A program made the translations under genes and the position numbers. DNA of 64,000 nt from Lithospermum erythrorhizon (lineage: Eukaryota > Streptophyta > Magnoliopsida > Boraginales > Boraginaceae), in the NCBI GenBank assembly GCA_019722365.1, contig JADFUC010001333.1:806001-870000 (forward strand). Direction: 5' to 3'. Of this stretch, positions 36,501 to 47,581 are shown in pieces (position 1 is the first letter of the stretch; each line of letters starts with the position of its first letter). The notes below the pieces were generated by a model, which searched no databases, was not told the origin of the DNA, and saw only the letters and a program-made list of their open reading frames with translations.

Positions 36501-38003
36501 GATTTGTTCACTGAGGCTCGGTGGTCCCGAGGCGTCACAGGCTTTACTCAAGCTGCACCCAGTGTATTGCCATAGTGTTGAGGCTAGTGCTCAAGCAATA
36601 GACATGTGAGTGCCTCGAGGCAGGAGTCGCATCTCGACTCGATCGTCAAATCCTAGGCGCCACTGGGTTCTAAATGTGCAATTAACGACGAGTTAGAGCC
36701 AAGAGATGAAATCCTGGGTCGAGGTTGGGTTCCTAACGAGGAGTTAGGAGCTGGAAATCCTTAGGGTGATTCCTTGCCCTTAGTGGTGCATAACGAGAAG
36801 TTACGAGTTAAGACTCAGAGTTGGCCTGGGCTTCACCAACATTCAAGCAAGTTTATTCAAGGATTCTAGTGAAAGCCTATGGTGAGCCTGGGTCGGGATG
36901 TAGATTAGCTTAACCTGCGGAAAACACCGCGGTCGAAGCTCAGATCTTCTATCCCTACTCTTTACTTTATCAAGACATATTATATATACGCTAATCGCTT
37001 AGGATTCATTATACGCTAGCTATATGCGCTATTGAATATGTCGGCATATAATTGAATTATTGTGTTAAATTGATATGTCAAGTTTAATCGAGCTAAAATA
37101 GAATATTCTATGCGTTGATCCTAATTCAATATTCAGGATTAGGATAGTTTGATTTTGATTAATGAACTTAATCATATATTCGCACCTATCAAATCATAAT
37201 TAAACTCACATCAAGAATATCTTAAAACTCACCTAGTATATCTATTGAATTGTGGGTATGCTTAATAGATTACATAGATTGATCAATAGCCATGAATGGA
37301 TTTAATCGTATTATGCATGAAATGAGCTTAATGTTACTATCATCAAACGAGTTTTGGATGTTTTATTGCACATAATGATTACTAGATCAAGCTTATTGCT
37401 TCATCTTTTATCTAGCATTCATTTGAGGGTGTTAATACTACTTTTAGTCTATTCCGCATTTTTTACAAATTGCTAAAGTTGTATTGTGAAACTTGAATTA
37501 AAGTTTGTATAGTTTCTAAAGCACAACGACCTTAGTCCTTATTCACCCCCTCTATGACGCCATATAGCTAACACTATGTGGGCGGCAATTTTATTGCTAG
37601 GTTGATAGGTGGTGTTGTTCCGTCTTCGGCTCGTTTCGTGATTGTGCTTGTAGCTTGTGTGAGCGGCGGGAGACGCTGATCCTCACAGCCTCCCACATTT
37701 TGTTTGGATCAGAATGGGCTTGTCTCAGATAGTTGTCATTTCGGGGATTCTACCTGTATATCGATATTTTGTATTCAAGTTATGTCAGTATGTTGGTTGC
37801 TATCTGCGGAGCCAGAATACCACGATGGATTCTTTTTCTAAAAAACTAGTTTTTATCCAATAGATATTGTTTTATTGAGTTGTTTCAAGACATACATTTT
37901 TTTATTTAAAATTTGAGTCATCTATCGACGTACGATTCCTAAGGCCCGCGATTGACTATTCTAAATCAGCAGGTACAGACGCATCTTGGGGCGGGTCGTT
38001 ATA
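33591..38003 (+). mobile_element. Ty3/gypsy-type LTR, split by a copia-type solo LTR
   Basis: It starts TGTGTAATAACCC, a usual gypsy LTR start, and ends GCGGGTCGTTATA near 38003, like the common GGTCGTTACA end. The block GCATTTATCTCAC followed by GGTGT (about 34576) is shared with the second gypsy LTR in the window (about 49853). The sequence is interrupted from 35357 to 37573 by another LTR. Without that insert the LTR is about 2.2 kb. No gag-pol belonging to it is visible, so it is probably a solo LTR or a remnant. Confidence 0.65.
35357..37573 (+). mobile_element. copia-type solo LTR nested in the gypsy LTR
   Basis: About 2.2 kb bounded by TGTTAG at the start and CTAACA at the end, a perfect 6-bp inverted terminus of TG...CA type. 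The interior has features common in large copia LTRs: GAGCTTTCCAACGCTTTTTG near 35850, repeated AACGAGGAGTTA-type blocks near 36690-36790, and a 3' end reading TATTCACCCCCTCTA. Flanks read GGTATG on the left and CTATGTGGG on the right, so a TATG-type duplication is possible. No coding region accompanies it. Confidence 0.65.
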
Positions 38004-38565
38004 CGGGCGCAAGAGGGACCTGCATGACAAGGGAGCGCGAGCGTTATGACCTAGAAAGGCGAGAGATTTAGGTAACAAGAGTTTAACGAGGATTCTATCG
38101 GTGAGCACAAGCTTCCGTGAACATCACCACGCCATCACGAGTAATTTGCTTTGCGGTTGAATATCGATTATTTATGTAGTATTTGAACAATTTAGTTTTA
38201 TGTCTCCTCAGCTTACTTATTTTCTATTTTCGGATATTAAGATGTTTGATTGTGATTTGATTTCACTCTGAGAATTCCTCGTCCGCTACACTAATTTCTT
38301 TTTTGTTGTTAAACATCGTTGTATTTTTTTGTTAAACACCGCCCAAGCATCGTACATTTTTGTTATTAAAATAAACGGCATTCACGCTAATAATAGTGCC
38401 TAAAGTGGGCCTCTAACCTGCCGCGACCGGCGCCAATCAGGCCTGCACGCCCCATTTCTTAACGAATCAACAGACGGGTTCTGGCCGCCGGGCCACCCTA
38501 ACCGACCGGTGGGCCGGGCCCCGAATAGCCCACCGAGGCCCGATTCGCTCGACACGCTTATCTAG
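38004..38565. other. intergenic segment with a GC-rich block
   Basis: Bases 38400-38560 are strongly GC-rich (GGCCGCCGGGCCACC, GTGGGCCGGGCCCCG) within AT-rich surroundings. There is no frame. The block abuts the left arm of the inverted repeat. Confidence 0.5.
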
Positions 38566-38682
38566 TGATATTTTAACCCTTGAATTATTTGGATGGACTA
38601 TGGAGGAATAATTCTTGATATTATTTTGGGCTTCGCTTATTTGTAAAACTATTGGGCTTATGGGCTAATTTGCAAAAAAAGA
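38566..38682 (+). repeat. left arm of a 3.9-kb inverted-repeat segment
   Basis: Starts TGATATTTTAACCCTTGAAT and continues TATTTGGATGGA, then AATAATTCTTGATATT, and ends GGGCTAATTTGCAAAA. The reverse complement of 42159-42420 has the same blocks in the same order. The arms look like the long terminal inverted repeats of a Mutator-like element, but no 9-bp duplication was found. Confidence 0.7.
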
Positions 38683-38739
38683 GCCTGTATTAAATGCTAA
38701 CAGGACGTCTACCTAACCTAATGTGCACAGACTTGCTTA

Positions 38740-39440
38740 TTATTAAGAGACTATCCGCAACAAATGGATATCAAATTGTACACTTCTCTCTTACCACCCG
38801 CCTAAGACTCTCAAATAACATCCACTTTTACTAAATGTAACCACAAATAGGATGTCAAATTACTTTCTCCCTTTCACATCACTCCAACATATACACCAAT
38901 ATTATTCATGACTAACTTGAGTACATACATAATTACTACACACTGGACATGAAAATTAATACAATAATCGATACGAAAAATTAATTAAATTTGTCAAATG
39001 TTTTTTTTTAAATTTCAAAACCATAATATTTTAATACAATAAATAATATTATAATTTTTTAAAATAACACAGAATATTATTCATCACTCGAACATGAAGA
39101 CATACATAATAATCAAACATACATTAAAAACTTGATTTTTTTTTGTGTCCAAATGATAAAAATCTAGGCTCTATTTATAGAGCTCCGAAAATGAAAATAG
39201 TTCTATAATTTTTTTTGCTTAATTATTGCGCAAAAATATTTTTAAAATCAAGGTAAAAAGTGTCGATGAACCAAGGTCACACATCAGCTAGGAGGCCCGC
39301 GATGGTTGCTGCAGGCGTGGCAAATGAGCCACTCGGTGAATTTTTTTTGTTTTTTTAAATTTCAAGATGGGGCCCACTTTGGGTGTCAAATTTTTTTATC
39401 CTGATCAACATCGATCCCTGGCCCACTAAACGTTAAATTC
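38740..39440. mobile_element. diverged relative of the Harbinger-like elements
   Basis: The stretch near 39140 reads TTTTTGTGTCCAAATGATAA and is followed by CTCTATTTATAGAG. This matches in style the interiors of the elements at 41.2 and 44.8 kb (TTTGTATCCAAAT then CTCTATTTATAAA). The boundaries are uncertain. Confidence 0.4.
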
Positions 39441-39506
39441 GACACCAATTCGATCCCCGTATATTTAAATAATCCTTTTATCAGTTTTCATTATCATTGC
39501 TTTTTG

Positions 39507-39675
39507 TATATATAGGCTTGTAGGCCTCACCTCATTTCCATTTCATACCTAAGATAACATTCAACTTCACTCACTATCACTTTCAAGAAACATGGTTTAT
39601 GCTTCTTCTTATACGAGTCCTCCCCCCCCCCCACCCCTTCTTCGAGTTAATGCCTAAAAAAGGCGGTAAGTTTCT
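39507..39675 (+). promoter_or_regulatory. orphan promoter and first-exon-like sequence
   Basis: A TATATATA box at 39507-39514 is followed by a C/T-rich leader and an ATG at 39592 (MVYASSYTSPP, 22 codons with a proline run). The frame overlaps a second ATG at about 39651 that reads MPKKG and runs into a good donor, GGCG/GTAAGT. A T-rich intron-like stretch follows, but no matching downstream exon is visible. It looks like the 5' end of a gene cut off from the rest, inside the segment flanked by inverted arms. Confidence 0.35.
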
Positions 39676-41161
39676 TCTTCCTGTTTTTTTTATTATTATT
39701 GTTTTAATTTTCATTTGGTAGTTGTGTACTTGTGTTAAAGCCCTTATTCTTGCGTTTATATTCTAAATTATTGTCCAATTTTTAATGTATACATTAAACT
39801 AGTATTATTAAGATTTATATGCCATGAGAGTTGGTTAAGTTGCAACCATACTTCTCCCTGTTTTTTTGGGTTTTTTTTTTTAATTCATACGTCTGTATAG
39901 CATTTTCTTCTTATTTTGTTTTTAATTTGAATTCTGCATTTTATTCAGTTTTTCAGGTGTTTTTTTAATTTGAATTCTGTAATTCATGGTATATTCTCTT
40001 ATTTTGTTTAAAACAGGAATTTAATGTTTTGTTGTTTTCCTCAGTTTTTTTATAATTTTCTATGCTTTTGAAAAATTTTCAGATTCAAGCCAGATTCTCT
40101 TAATATTCTTTATTTTTATTTTTATTAATCGATAAGTTTTCTCTCTTCTCGAAAATCGTATAACTACTAATTTTCTTAATAAATTAATTTTCTAAACAAT
40201 CAAATAAAATCGATTGAGTGAGATCAATTTATATAATAATTTATATAATGCTTACACAATGTAGTTATTGGGTTACTCAATGTAAGTGAACTAATGTAGA
40301 AATCTAATTATACAACAAAACTTTGCAAATAAACAATACAAAACTCAGCACGAAATGAAACGACATAAAGCGGAGATAAACAATTACAACGAATGAAACC
40401 CGATGGAGTCAATGCCATAACGCTTCTTAAACGTATTCTAATTCTTTCCCTCAAGCAAGCGGACGACGCCTTGTGATAAAATACCTCTACGACGGCTTCA
40501 CCAAGACTAAGGAACTGATCGACTTGAATCACAACGAAATTGAAAGATTACCAAGAAAGTCAATTATGGAAAAATCAGATTCGCGTCAGCAGGCCGCACA
40601 CACGCACTGGGCTTCACAATTTTCGAGCTCATTTTCCCTGATTTCACTTCTACTAAGTAGCTAAGATAAGCATTAATCACATTACTGCGCCACAGAGCCT
40701 TACTTATAAACCGGCCACTCTTCCACACTCGGCCCAACGCTATAATGAATTTTCCAAACTTTATATTGATCCTACTAAGCCATGTGCTCATCGACAAATA
40801 AGAAACAAATTTTGAATTCACAACGCTCTAATATTCACTTTATCCAACACTCAATTTGTGTTTTCATAACATGGTTTACGGTCTCCAGCTAAGTCAATAT
40901 TTTCATAATCTTTTGCCAAAAAGTCAAGGTGGGTCCTCTAAAAATTAAGAAAGTAGTACATAGCAATTGTTATTGTCTCTTCTTTCTTGTAAATAAAGTT
41001 GATCATGGAGACATGATATATGGACTTCCGGCATAGGTTACAATTAGAATAGAAAATGATGTCAAATTGATTTTGGGATAAATTAGTTCGCATACAATGA
41101 TCATTAGGCTACCACTATCCAAAAAAAATGCTTAACCATAGGAGGAAAGGGGTTAACATTA
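39676..41161. other. intron-like and unassigned sequence
   Basis: T-rich to about 40150, then a stretch of more balanced composition (40300-40850) with short frames on both strands but no recognisable domain. This may be captured or eroded transposon sequence. Confidence 0.35.
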
Positions 41162-42097
41162 GGATATCCACAATGGTTTTTTTATTCAACATCCTTTTTT
41201 TCAATTTCCAATACTCCATATCATCTTCTCTCTCTTCCACATAATAATTCAACAACCATTCAACTTTTACACTCTACAATGGTTTTGTTTAATAAAATTC
41301 AACACCCTTCCAACTCATCACTATATACCCCACCATTTTTATTTCATATTATTATTTATGATTATATAATAATAATATTTACAATTAAATAAAAATAATT
41401 CACACTTAAAAATAATTCACACCTTACCCCATCACTTTTATCTCAGCATTCTTATTTACTTATATTATTTATTCTTTTGATTAAATTATTATAATATTAT
41501 CGTATATAATTAAATAAAATAATTAACTCTTATATAAATTGTTTTTCAATATTTTTAAAATAATTATAACAATTATCAATCATTAGTTGAATTTTGAGTA
41601 TTAAATGGCTATTTTAGATACATTTTACTAAAAAATTAAAATAATAGTTTAGTAAAGGATAATAGAATAATTATACTGGTAACGAATGATTTTTTTTTGT
41701 ATCCAAATCGAATGAACCAAGTCTCTATTTATAAAGTACAAACAATAATAAATTTTAGTATAATTTATTTTAAAAATAAATAAATTTATTATAAAATAAT
41801 CGATGTTAAATAATTTGTGATGAAAATGAAAATCAAAAATGAACAAACCAATAACTAAGCCCCCCAATGCGAAGAAACATCGCCTCAACTTGCACGTTTG
41901 CGCCACATCTCACTTTCTTTTGACACAACCAATGCATGCTTGCCACGTCAACTCTTTATTGGCCCACTTGATCATTCAACACCCGTTTAAAATTTTCAAC
42001 ACAATTTAATCCACCTCATTTTAACTATTTTTTCAACTCCTCATTGCAACCATTCAACAGTTGAAAAAAATTATTCAACTATCCATTGTGGGTAGTC
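41162..42097. mobile_element. Harbinger-like non-autonomous element, copy 1
   Basis: The ends read GGATATCCACAATGG and CCATTGTGGGTAGTC, near reverse complements. Inside are CTTTTACACTCTACAATGG and TAAAATTCAACACCC, also present in copy 2 at 44.8 kb. A TTTTTTTGTATCCAAATC block is followed by CTCTATTTATAAAG. The element lies inside the segment bounded by the inverted arms. Confidence 0.65.
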
Positions 42098-42158
42098 TAA
42101 GCAAGGCAATGCGCAATATTGTGCTAAAGCTGTGTTGTCGTAAGATTTATTACGGGGG

Positions 42159-42420
42159 TTTTGCAAATTAGCCCACAGCCCCAATATTTTTGCAAATTAG
42201 TCCGTGGCTCAAACAATATCAAGAATTATTCATGTTAACGAGCTGCCCGGCCCGAGCTAGAGCCAACGAGTCAAGGCCTGGGCCAGAAATAAGCGGCTCA
42301 ACATGTAACGAGAGCCGAAAGCTTCGAGCCTCTACTGGCTTCTCCCGAAAGGTAGCCGCTGTTCAAATTTCCGATTAATCCGCCTACCTCCATCCAAATA
42401 ATTCAAGGGTTAACATATCA
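42159..42420 (-). repeat. right arm of the 3.9-kb inverted-repeat segment
   Basis: The reverse complement starts TGATATGTTAACCCTTGAAT, continues TATTTGGATGGA, and later has GAATAATTCTTGATATTG and GGGCTAATTTGCAAAA. Relative to the left arm it carries about 150 extra GC-rich bases (about 42245-42395) between the GGATGGA and AATAATTC blocks. Confidence 0.7.
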
Positions 42421-44469
42421 CTTAAATGAACAAAACAAAAACAGACAACAACAAAAACGAGTCGCTAAACGCCTGGCCTCAAAATTGCTAAACGCTGGTA
42501 TCAAAATATGATTAGACAAATTTAAACTTAATATATATATTTCATTGACTAATATCTTAATAGTTACACTCATTTATTGAAATTTATTAACCAAAAATCA
42601 AAATTTATTCCTTTTTATGAGATTGAAGTATATTCTCCAAGCATTTAAATAAATTCTTTTTTATGAGATTCTAAAACCAAAATCTAGAAACACCATGTCA
42701 AATTACTTTTTATGAGATTTTTTTCAAATTATTCACTTAGTGTGTTTTAAAATTTTATTTTTCTTATGTATAACTAAAGTTCTATATCAATAATGTTAGT
42801 AAGCACAAATTAGGCTAAGATAAAGTTTTATACACTGAAAGTCTTGTATACTAAATTTTATTAGAAGATTTAATTAGTTGTTTAAATAAATTAATGAAGA
42901 ATTCCACGTGTCAATTTTAACAAAGTGGAATTCTATTTTTTATGCATGGTAATCCTCGTCCACCTCCGCCCGCAAAATTCAGATGCCACCGTGGAATCGA
43001 AGAAGTATAGGACAAGGAGATATGTGAGAGAGGAAAAAAAGACGGGCCGGGAAGAGTCTAGACCTAGAATGAGAAAGAGGGATGAAAAGAATCGAGAACG
43101 TAAGAAAAAAAGTGGAAAAATGTGTTCATGTTCTGGATGACGACTATCTGCTGTCAGTTCGCTGCAAAGTCGACTTTTTTTATACCACTCTTGATACTCA
43201 TATAGTATAATAAACAATAGTATTAGTTATTATACTCGTATAATATAGTAGATTAATCGAATCTCATAATATAGTAGACAATACTACGGAGTATTTGTTA
43301 AATTAGTAGACTTAGTTTAGAAAGTATATTTTACTAATTATTATGCTATACATTTGTCTATGCTAGAACGACAGGTATTTCAAAATACAAAATTACAAGT
43401 TAAATACAAGTAACGTAAGAGAGTATTATTTATCAATTATACATCGCCCACTTTGATTATTAATTTAATGATGTAGTTGTACATGAAGTCGAAGCCGAAG
43501 CTCAAAACTGTAGGAAATTTAATTGAGTTAATACAAATAAAATGTATACTAAATAAAAATTAAAGTAATTGAATATTGTTTGACATATATAATAAAAGAC
43601 ATTTATTTTTACTTGACAATAAAATACATTGAAAATATTTCTTTAAATTATTTACCTAAAGAACCTATTTGATTAGTTCAAATGTATATATCATACAACA
43701 ATTGTATTTGATTTCATTTTTTAATAAAATATCACATATCAAATAAATTTTCGAAACCATTCTGACAAAATAAAAGTCGTAACTAGTAAGTTTTATTTGT
43801 GCCCAGATAACTAGTAAGTTTTAATTGTGTTTGTTACTAATTTTTACTATTTTTAATGAATTTGAATCGTTTCTTTTCTCGTGTATCCCTTTTTTCCAAT
43901 CAATGCTGCAATATTGTTAGTATTTTGTTGAGGTCGACTAGTAATTGTTGTTAGTTAATAATTTGTTATGTTAATTGTGAATTGTATTATGTATTTTTGA
44001 AATTCGAATCGAATAACTAATACTAATATTCGCATTCGAATAATTATACCGAATATCCAATTCAAATGTGAATATACTATATATAATAACGAATCGAATA
44101 CGAATGCAATGTTTATATTCGTTCCGAATACGAATACGAGTTCGAATATAGATGAAAAATAATAACATTCGGTAATATTCGTTCGAATTCGATTTTGTTC
44201 GTTTTCCCCATTTAAATTAATTTTATAGACAGGCTATTTAAAGCTGTTGGCTTGCTTAAATTAAATAAAAAGAAATAAATATTGCCCAAGCATCAATTTA
44301 GCTTTCTCGTTAAGCCTGACCAAAAAAGGCTGCTGCTTAGAGTTGTCGTCAAGATGGCGCATTTGCTAGTATCAGAGAAAGTGTTGCCGGGTGCATGCCC
44401 GATGTGAGACCGACGCCTTGTGTGCATTGTTTTCTTGTAGTGTATGACAACAGATAAACTGGAGCATCT
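42421..44469. other. AT-rich intergenic sequence
   Basis: No convincing gene. The 71-codon plus-strand frame near 42925 is rich in K, R and E but has no splice or domain support. A TTCGAA-rich block is listed separately. Confidence 0.4.
43995..44205. repeat. block rich in CGAATA/TATTCG motifs
   Basis: About 210 bp in which GAAT, CGAATA, ATTCG and TTCGAA recur on both strands in irregular spacing, forming many short palindromes. It is not a strict tandem repeat. Confidence 0.6.
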
Positions 44470-44805
44470 ATTAATTTGGTGGTGCTTGAGCTCAACCAAC
44501 TATAGTAAAGCACGACTGTACAAGTCCAATGAAAACAACTTAATAAGCAAGGTGCAACAAGATGCTGACAGTGTGGCTGCAAGTTGTATTAGTAGTATCA
44601 TTAGTCGAGTAAATAGTTGGAGGGGTATAAAGGGAAAAAGAGCAATTGAAATACATGTAGAATAGATTAGAATATCATTTTGATAATTTTGTTCATCAAT
44701 AAATAAAAATCTATTTGAAAAAAAACTTAATAAGCAAGATAGAATAGCATTGAAAAAACATTACACGTTAATTAAGTAAGATAGCTTGTCATCCTTATTA
44801 ACAAC
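44470..44805 (-). repeat. dispersed repeat, inverted copy of 28.49-28.69 kb
   Basis: Reverse complement of the block at 28490-28685, with shared pieces such as CTATAGTAAAGCACGACTGT, AATGAAAACAACTTAA and ACATTACACGTTAATT. It is interrupted at 44552-44723 by an insertion that duplicated 15 bp of the repeat. The uninterrupted copy at 28.5 kb shows the state before insertion. Confidence 0.75.
44552..44723 (+). mobile_element. retroposed cDNA tail (5'-truncated) with 15-bp target duplication
   Basis: A 172-bp insert lies between identical copies of AACTTAATAAGCAAG (44537-44551 and 44724-44738). It ends in an AATAAA-type signal (CAATAAATAAAA) followed within 20 bp by a run of A. Its 5' part is open for 37 codons and stops at TAG near 44664, leaving a short 3' UTR. 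These are marks of reverse transcription from an mRNA or LINE-like RNA by target-primed insertion. The source gene is not recognised; the peptide includes AASCISSIISRVNSW. Confidence 0.75.
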
Positions 44806-44834
44806 AATATATAAAGAGCCAACCATGCCTGTAA

Positions 44835-45648
44835 GCCTATTTAGAATGTATTATTTTTTAACACCCTTTTTTTAATTTTCACTTCACATTATCTTCTTTT
44901 TTCTTCCAAATAATTCAATACGATTTAAACTTACACTCTACAATCTGGCTATTTAATAAAATTCAACACCCTACCCCACCACTTTTATCATATATTTTTA
45001 TTTAAGTATATTTTTTATTTGTATGATTAAATATTTATAACAATTATCGCTCATAATTAACAAGAATAATTAGCATTGAAATAAATTATTTTTTCATATT
45101 TTTAAAAATAAAAGTCATATAAAACTATAATAGTCTAATTTTGAGTATCGAATGACTATTATTAGGATTCATTTTTACTAAAAATATTGAAATATAAAAA
45201 ATAAGATTTTAGTAAACGTATAATGTAATAATTATATTGAAATGAAACGATTTTCTTTATATCCAAACTAAATGAATCGCTAAGTCTCTATTTAAAAGAG
45301 AAAAAATTATGAATTTTGATATAAATTTTTATTAAAAAATATTTTATTATCAAATAATCCATCTCAAAATAATTAGAATGCGATAGAAAATTCAAAGGGT
45401 CAATAGGAAACGAACATCGCTGAGCCCTTATCTCCCTTATCTCATCTCCTAACATTCTCGCACATCATTTCCTGCGCGAGAAGTTAGCACCTCACTCTTC
45501 TCCAGCAGTTAAGCCGACACGTGGCTTCTTTCATCAATTCATGTTGAATATTTCATCCAATTTAATACACATCATTATTTTCACACTCCATTTGCCAAAT
45601 TGGCCAATTGCTTAACATTTTTTTTACACACCTCCATTGTATGTAGTC
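44835..45648. mobile_element. Harbinger-like non-autonomous element, copy 2
   Basis: Shares with copy 1 the left block AACACCC followed by a T-run, then ACACTCTACAAT, TAAAATTCAACACCC and TATATCCAAAC, and a right end CCATTGTATGTAGTC. The left end is worn, so that border is approximate. Confidence 0.6.
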
Positions 45649-46189
45649 TTATATTATGATTCCAAATCCACCTACCACCTCTTCTATTTACTTCTTTTGT
45701 ACTTCTTTCACTTTTCATAATTTCTCACTTGAGATCGGATTACCATTATACTTTGATTTTGGAATTGTCACTTCCATGTTTTTTCTCAATGTTTAGTTAT
45801 TTATGTTTTAATTCATATTTTTATGATTTTTTAATTAATATTTTTATTTTATTCATATACTTTAGATTTTTATTTTATTCATATTTTTTTTGATTTTTTA
45901 CTTCAATTATTTTAATAATTAACCTCCCATATTTATTTATTATTTATTTTGTGTTTCAAATTCAGATCTATTTTTTAACCCTTTTTCTATTTTATTTTTT
46001 CTAGATTTTTTATTTCAATTATTTTTAATAATTAACATCATGTCTCCTCTATAAGTCTTTTTATTTTTATTTTGTGTTTCAAAATCTAACTTTAATTACA
46101 TCTATTTTAAACCTTATATTTTATTTATTTATTTATTTCAATTCTTTTTAATAATTAACAATTTCTCAATATTTTTTTATTATAAAACT
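45649..46189. other. T-rich intergenic sequence
   Basis: Long T-rich runs with repeated TTTTTATTTTATTCATAT-like blocks. It may include the worn remainder of the copia 3' LTR, but no match to the 5' LTR could be followed here. Confidence 0.35.
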
Positions 46190-46412
46190 GTAATAAATAG
46201 CTCAAACCAATACGATAATACTGCTATATTATTCAATGTAATAACACTGGAAGAGAAACAGAGAATTATTCTTTCTTTACACTCGATACCTAAAAAGTGG
46301 GTTCCTTTTATAATAAAAATTTGCTACTATTCATGGTGTACCGTAGTAATGCTCATGATATCAGAGTATCAGGTTTTGATTAACACTGGCGTAGCCAAGA
46401 CTTTTCATAACA
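46190..46412 (-). mobile_element. start of the 3' LTR of the minus-strand copia element
   Basis: On the minus strand it begins TGTTATGAAAAGTC directly after a purine run (AAAGGGAG). It shares with the 5' LTR (54985-55169) the order of GCTCAT, GAATAGTA, TATAAA(A)GG, TATCGAGTGTAAAG and GAATAATATAG blocks. The distal part of the LTR is not recognisable. Confidence 0.65.
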
Positions 46413-46996
46413 CTCCCTTTGAAATATCAAATAATACTGACATAATGGAAACACATATCAGCTTCTCGTTAAAAACCTTAAGGGAAAATCCAGCCGTGGG
46501 ACAAAAAATCTCAGCATGAAAAGAAAGACAACAATATGCTCCTCCTCAACGAAATAGAGGAAGCCCTCAAAGATCTCAGCGAGGCATTTCAATATTTTGA
46601 ATGTGCTTTGAAAACCGATGCCCAAGAGCTCAGGAAGAGATCTTCTATATTATCACATGAACGGATATACCGGATATCTTACCTTTTTGTTTCTTTTAAG
46701 TTCTCAATCGAATGAAAAGAACTTTGGGGGATATGTTTATCCTATCACTTTAAATAGCCTTCTTCGTCTGAGTAACACATGCAAGATTGCCTTCGCACAA
46801 TATTGTCGGATTCTTATCAAACGGTAAACCTGGACGCTTCCTTGATATGCCACAGAACCGATCTTAACCATCTCAGACTTTGCTTGCTTTCCACAAGAGC
46901 TATTACTTCAAAGATGGTTTAAAGCAAGCTGCTACAAAGAAGTCCGCTGGGACCTCCATGATATCAGAAGTCACCATATGTAAATTAATACCCAAT

Positions 46997-47581
46997 TTAT
47001 GATTTAGCATTATGTGGATCTCGATAAATAACCTCAAGATATTGAAATATATGTTTTATCCCTTTCCAAAGTCTCTTTGTAGGACATGAATTGAATCTTG
47101 CTAGTAAATTCACTACAAAAGCTATATCAGGTCTTGTACAATTTGCAAGATACATTAGTGCTCCAATGGCACTGAGGTATGGTACTTCAGTACCAAGATC
47201 CTCTTCATTTTCTTCCTTAGGACGGAAGGGATCCTTTTCAACATTAAGTGTTCTGCCCATCATAGGAGTACTTAAAGGGTTTGCCTTATCCATGTTAAAC
47301 CTTTTCAATACCCTTTTTGTATAATTTGATTGGTGTACCAATATATCATTTTTAATGTATTCAATTTGTAAACCTAGACAGAACTTAATTTTTTGTAGAT
47401 CTTTCATTTCAAATTCTTTCTTTAAGTAATTCATTGCTTTTTTGATTTCTTTATTAGCTCCAATGATATTTAAATCATCAACATAGACAAGAATGATTAC
47501 AAAATCAGATATTGTTTTTCTTATAAAAACACAAGGGCAAATAAGATTATTCACATAGCCTTCTTTTAAGCAAATATTCAC
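46997..47581 (-). pseudogene. copia reverse transcriptase fragment
   Basis: A 194-codon open frame holds the copia RT catalytic motif YVDD within VIILVYVDDLNIIG. Also present are SNYTKRVLKRFNM and the family block YLANCTRPDIAFVVNLLARF. Homologous sequence continues with stops on both sides, including DLEIYINYI at about 48150. It is a preserved piece of the larger element, not a host gene. Confidence 0.9.

Noticed and set aside
42925..43140. 71-codon plus-strand frame rich in Lys, Arg and Glu
   Set aside because: Low complexity, no domain, no splice context and no partner exon. Taken as chance.
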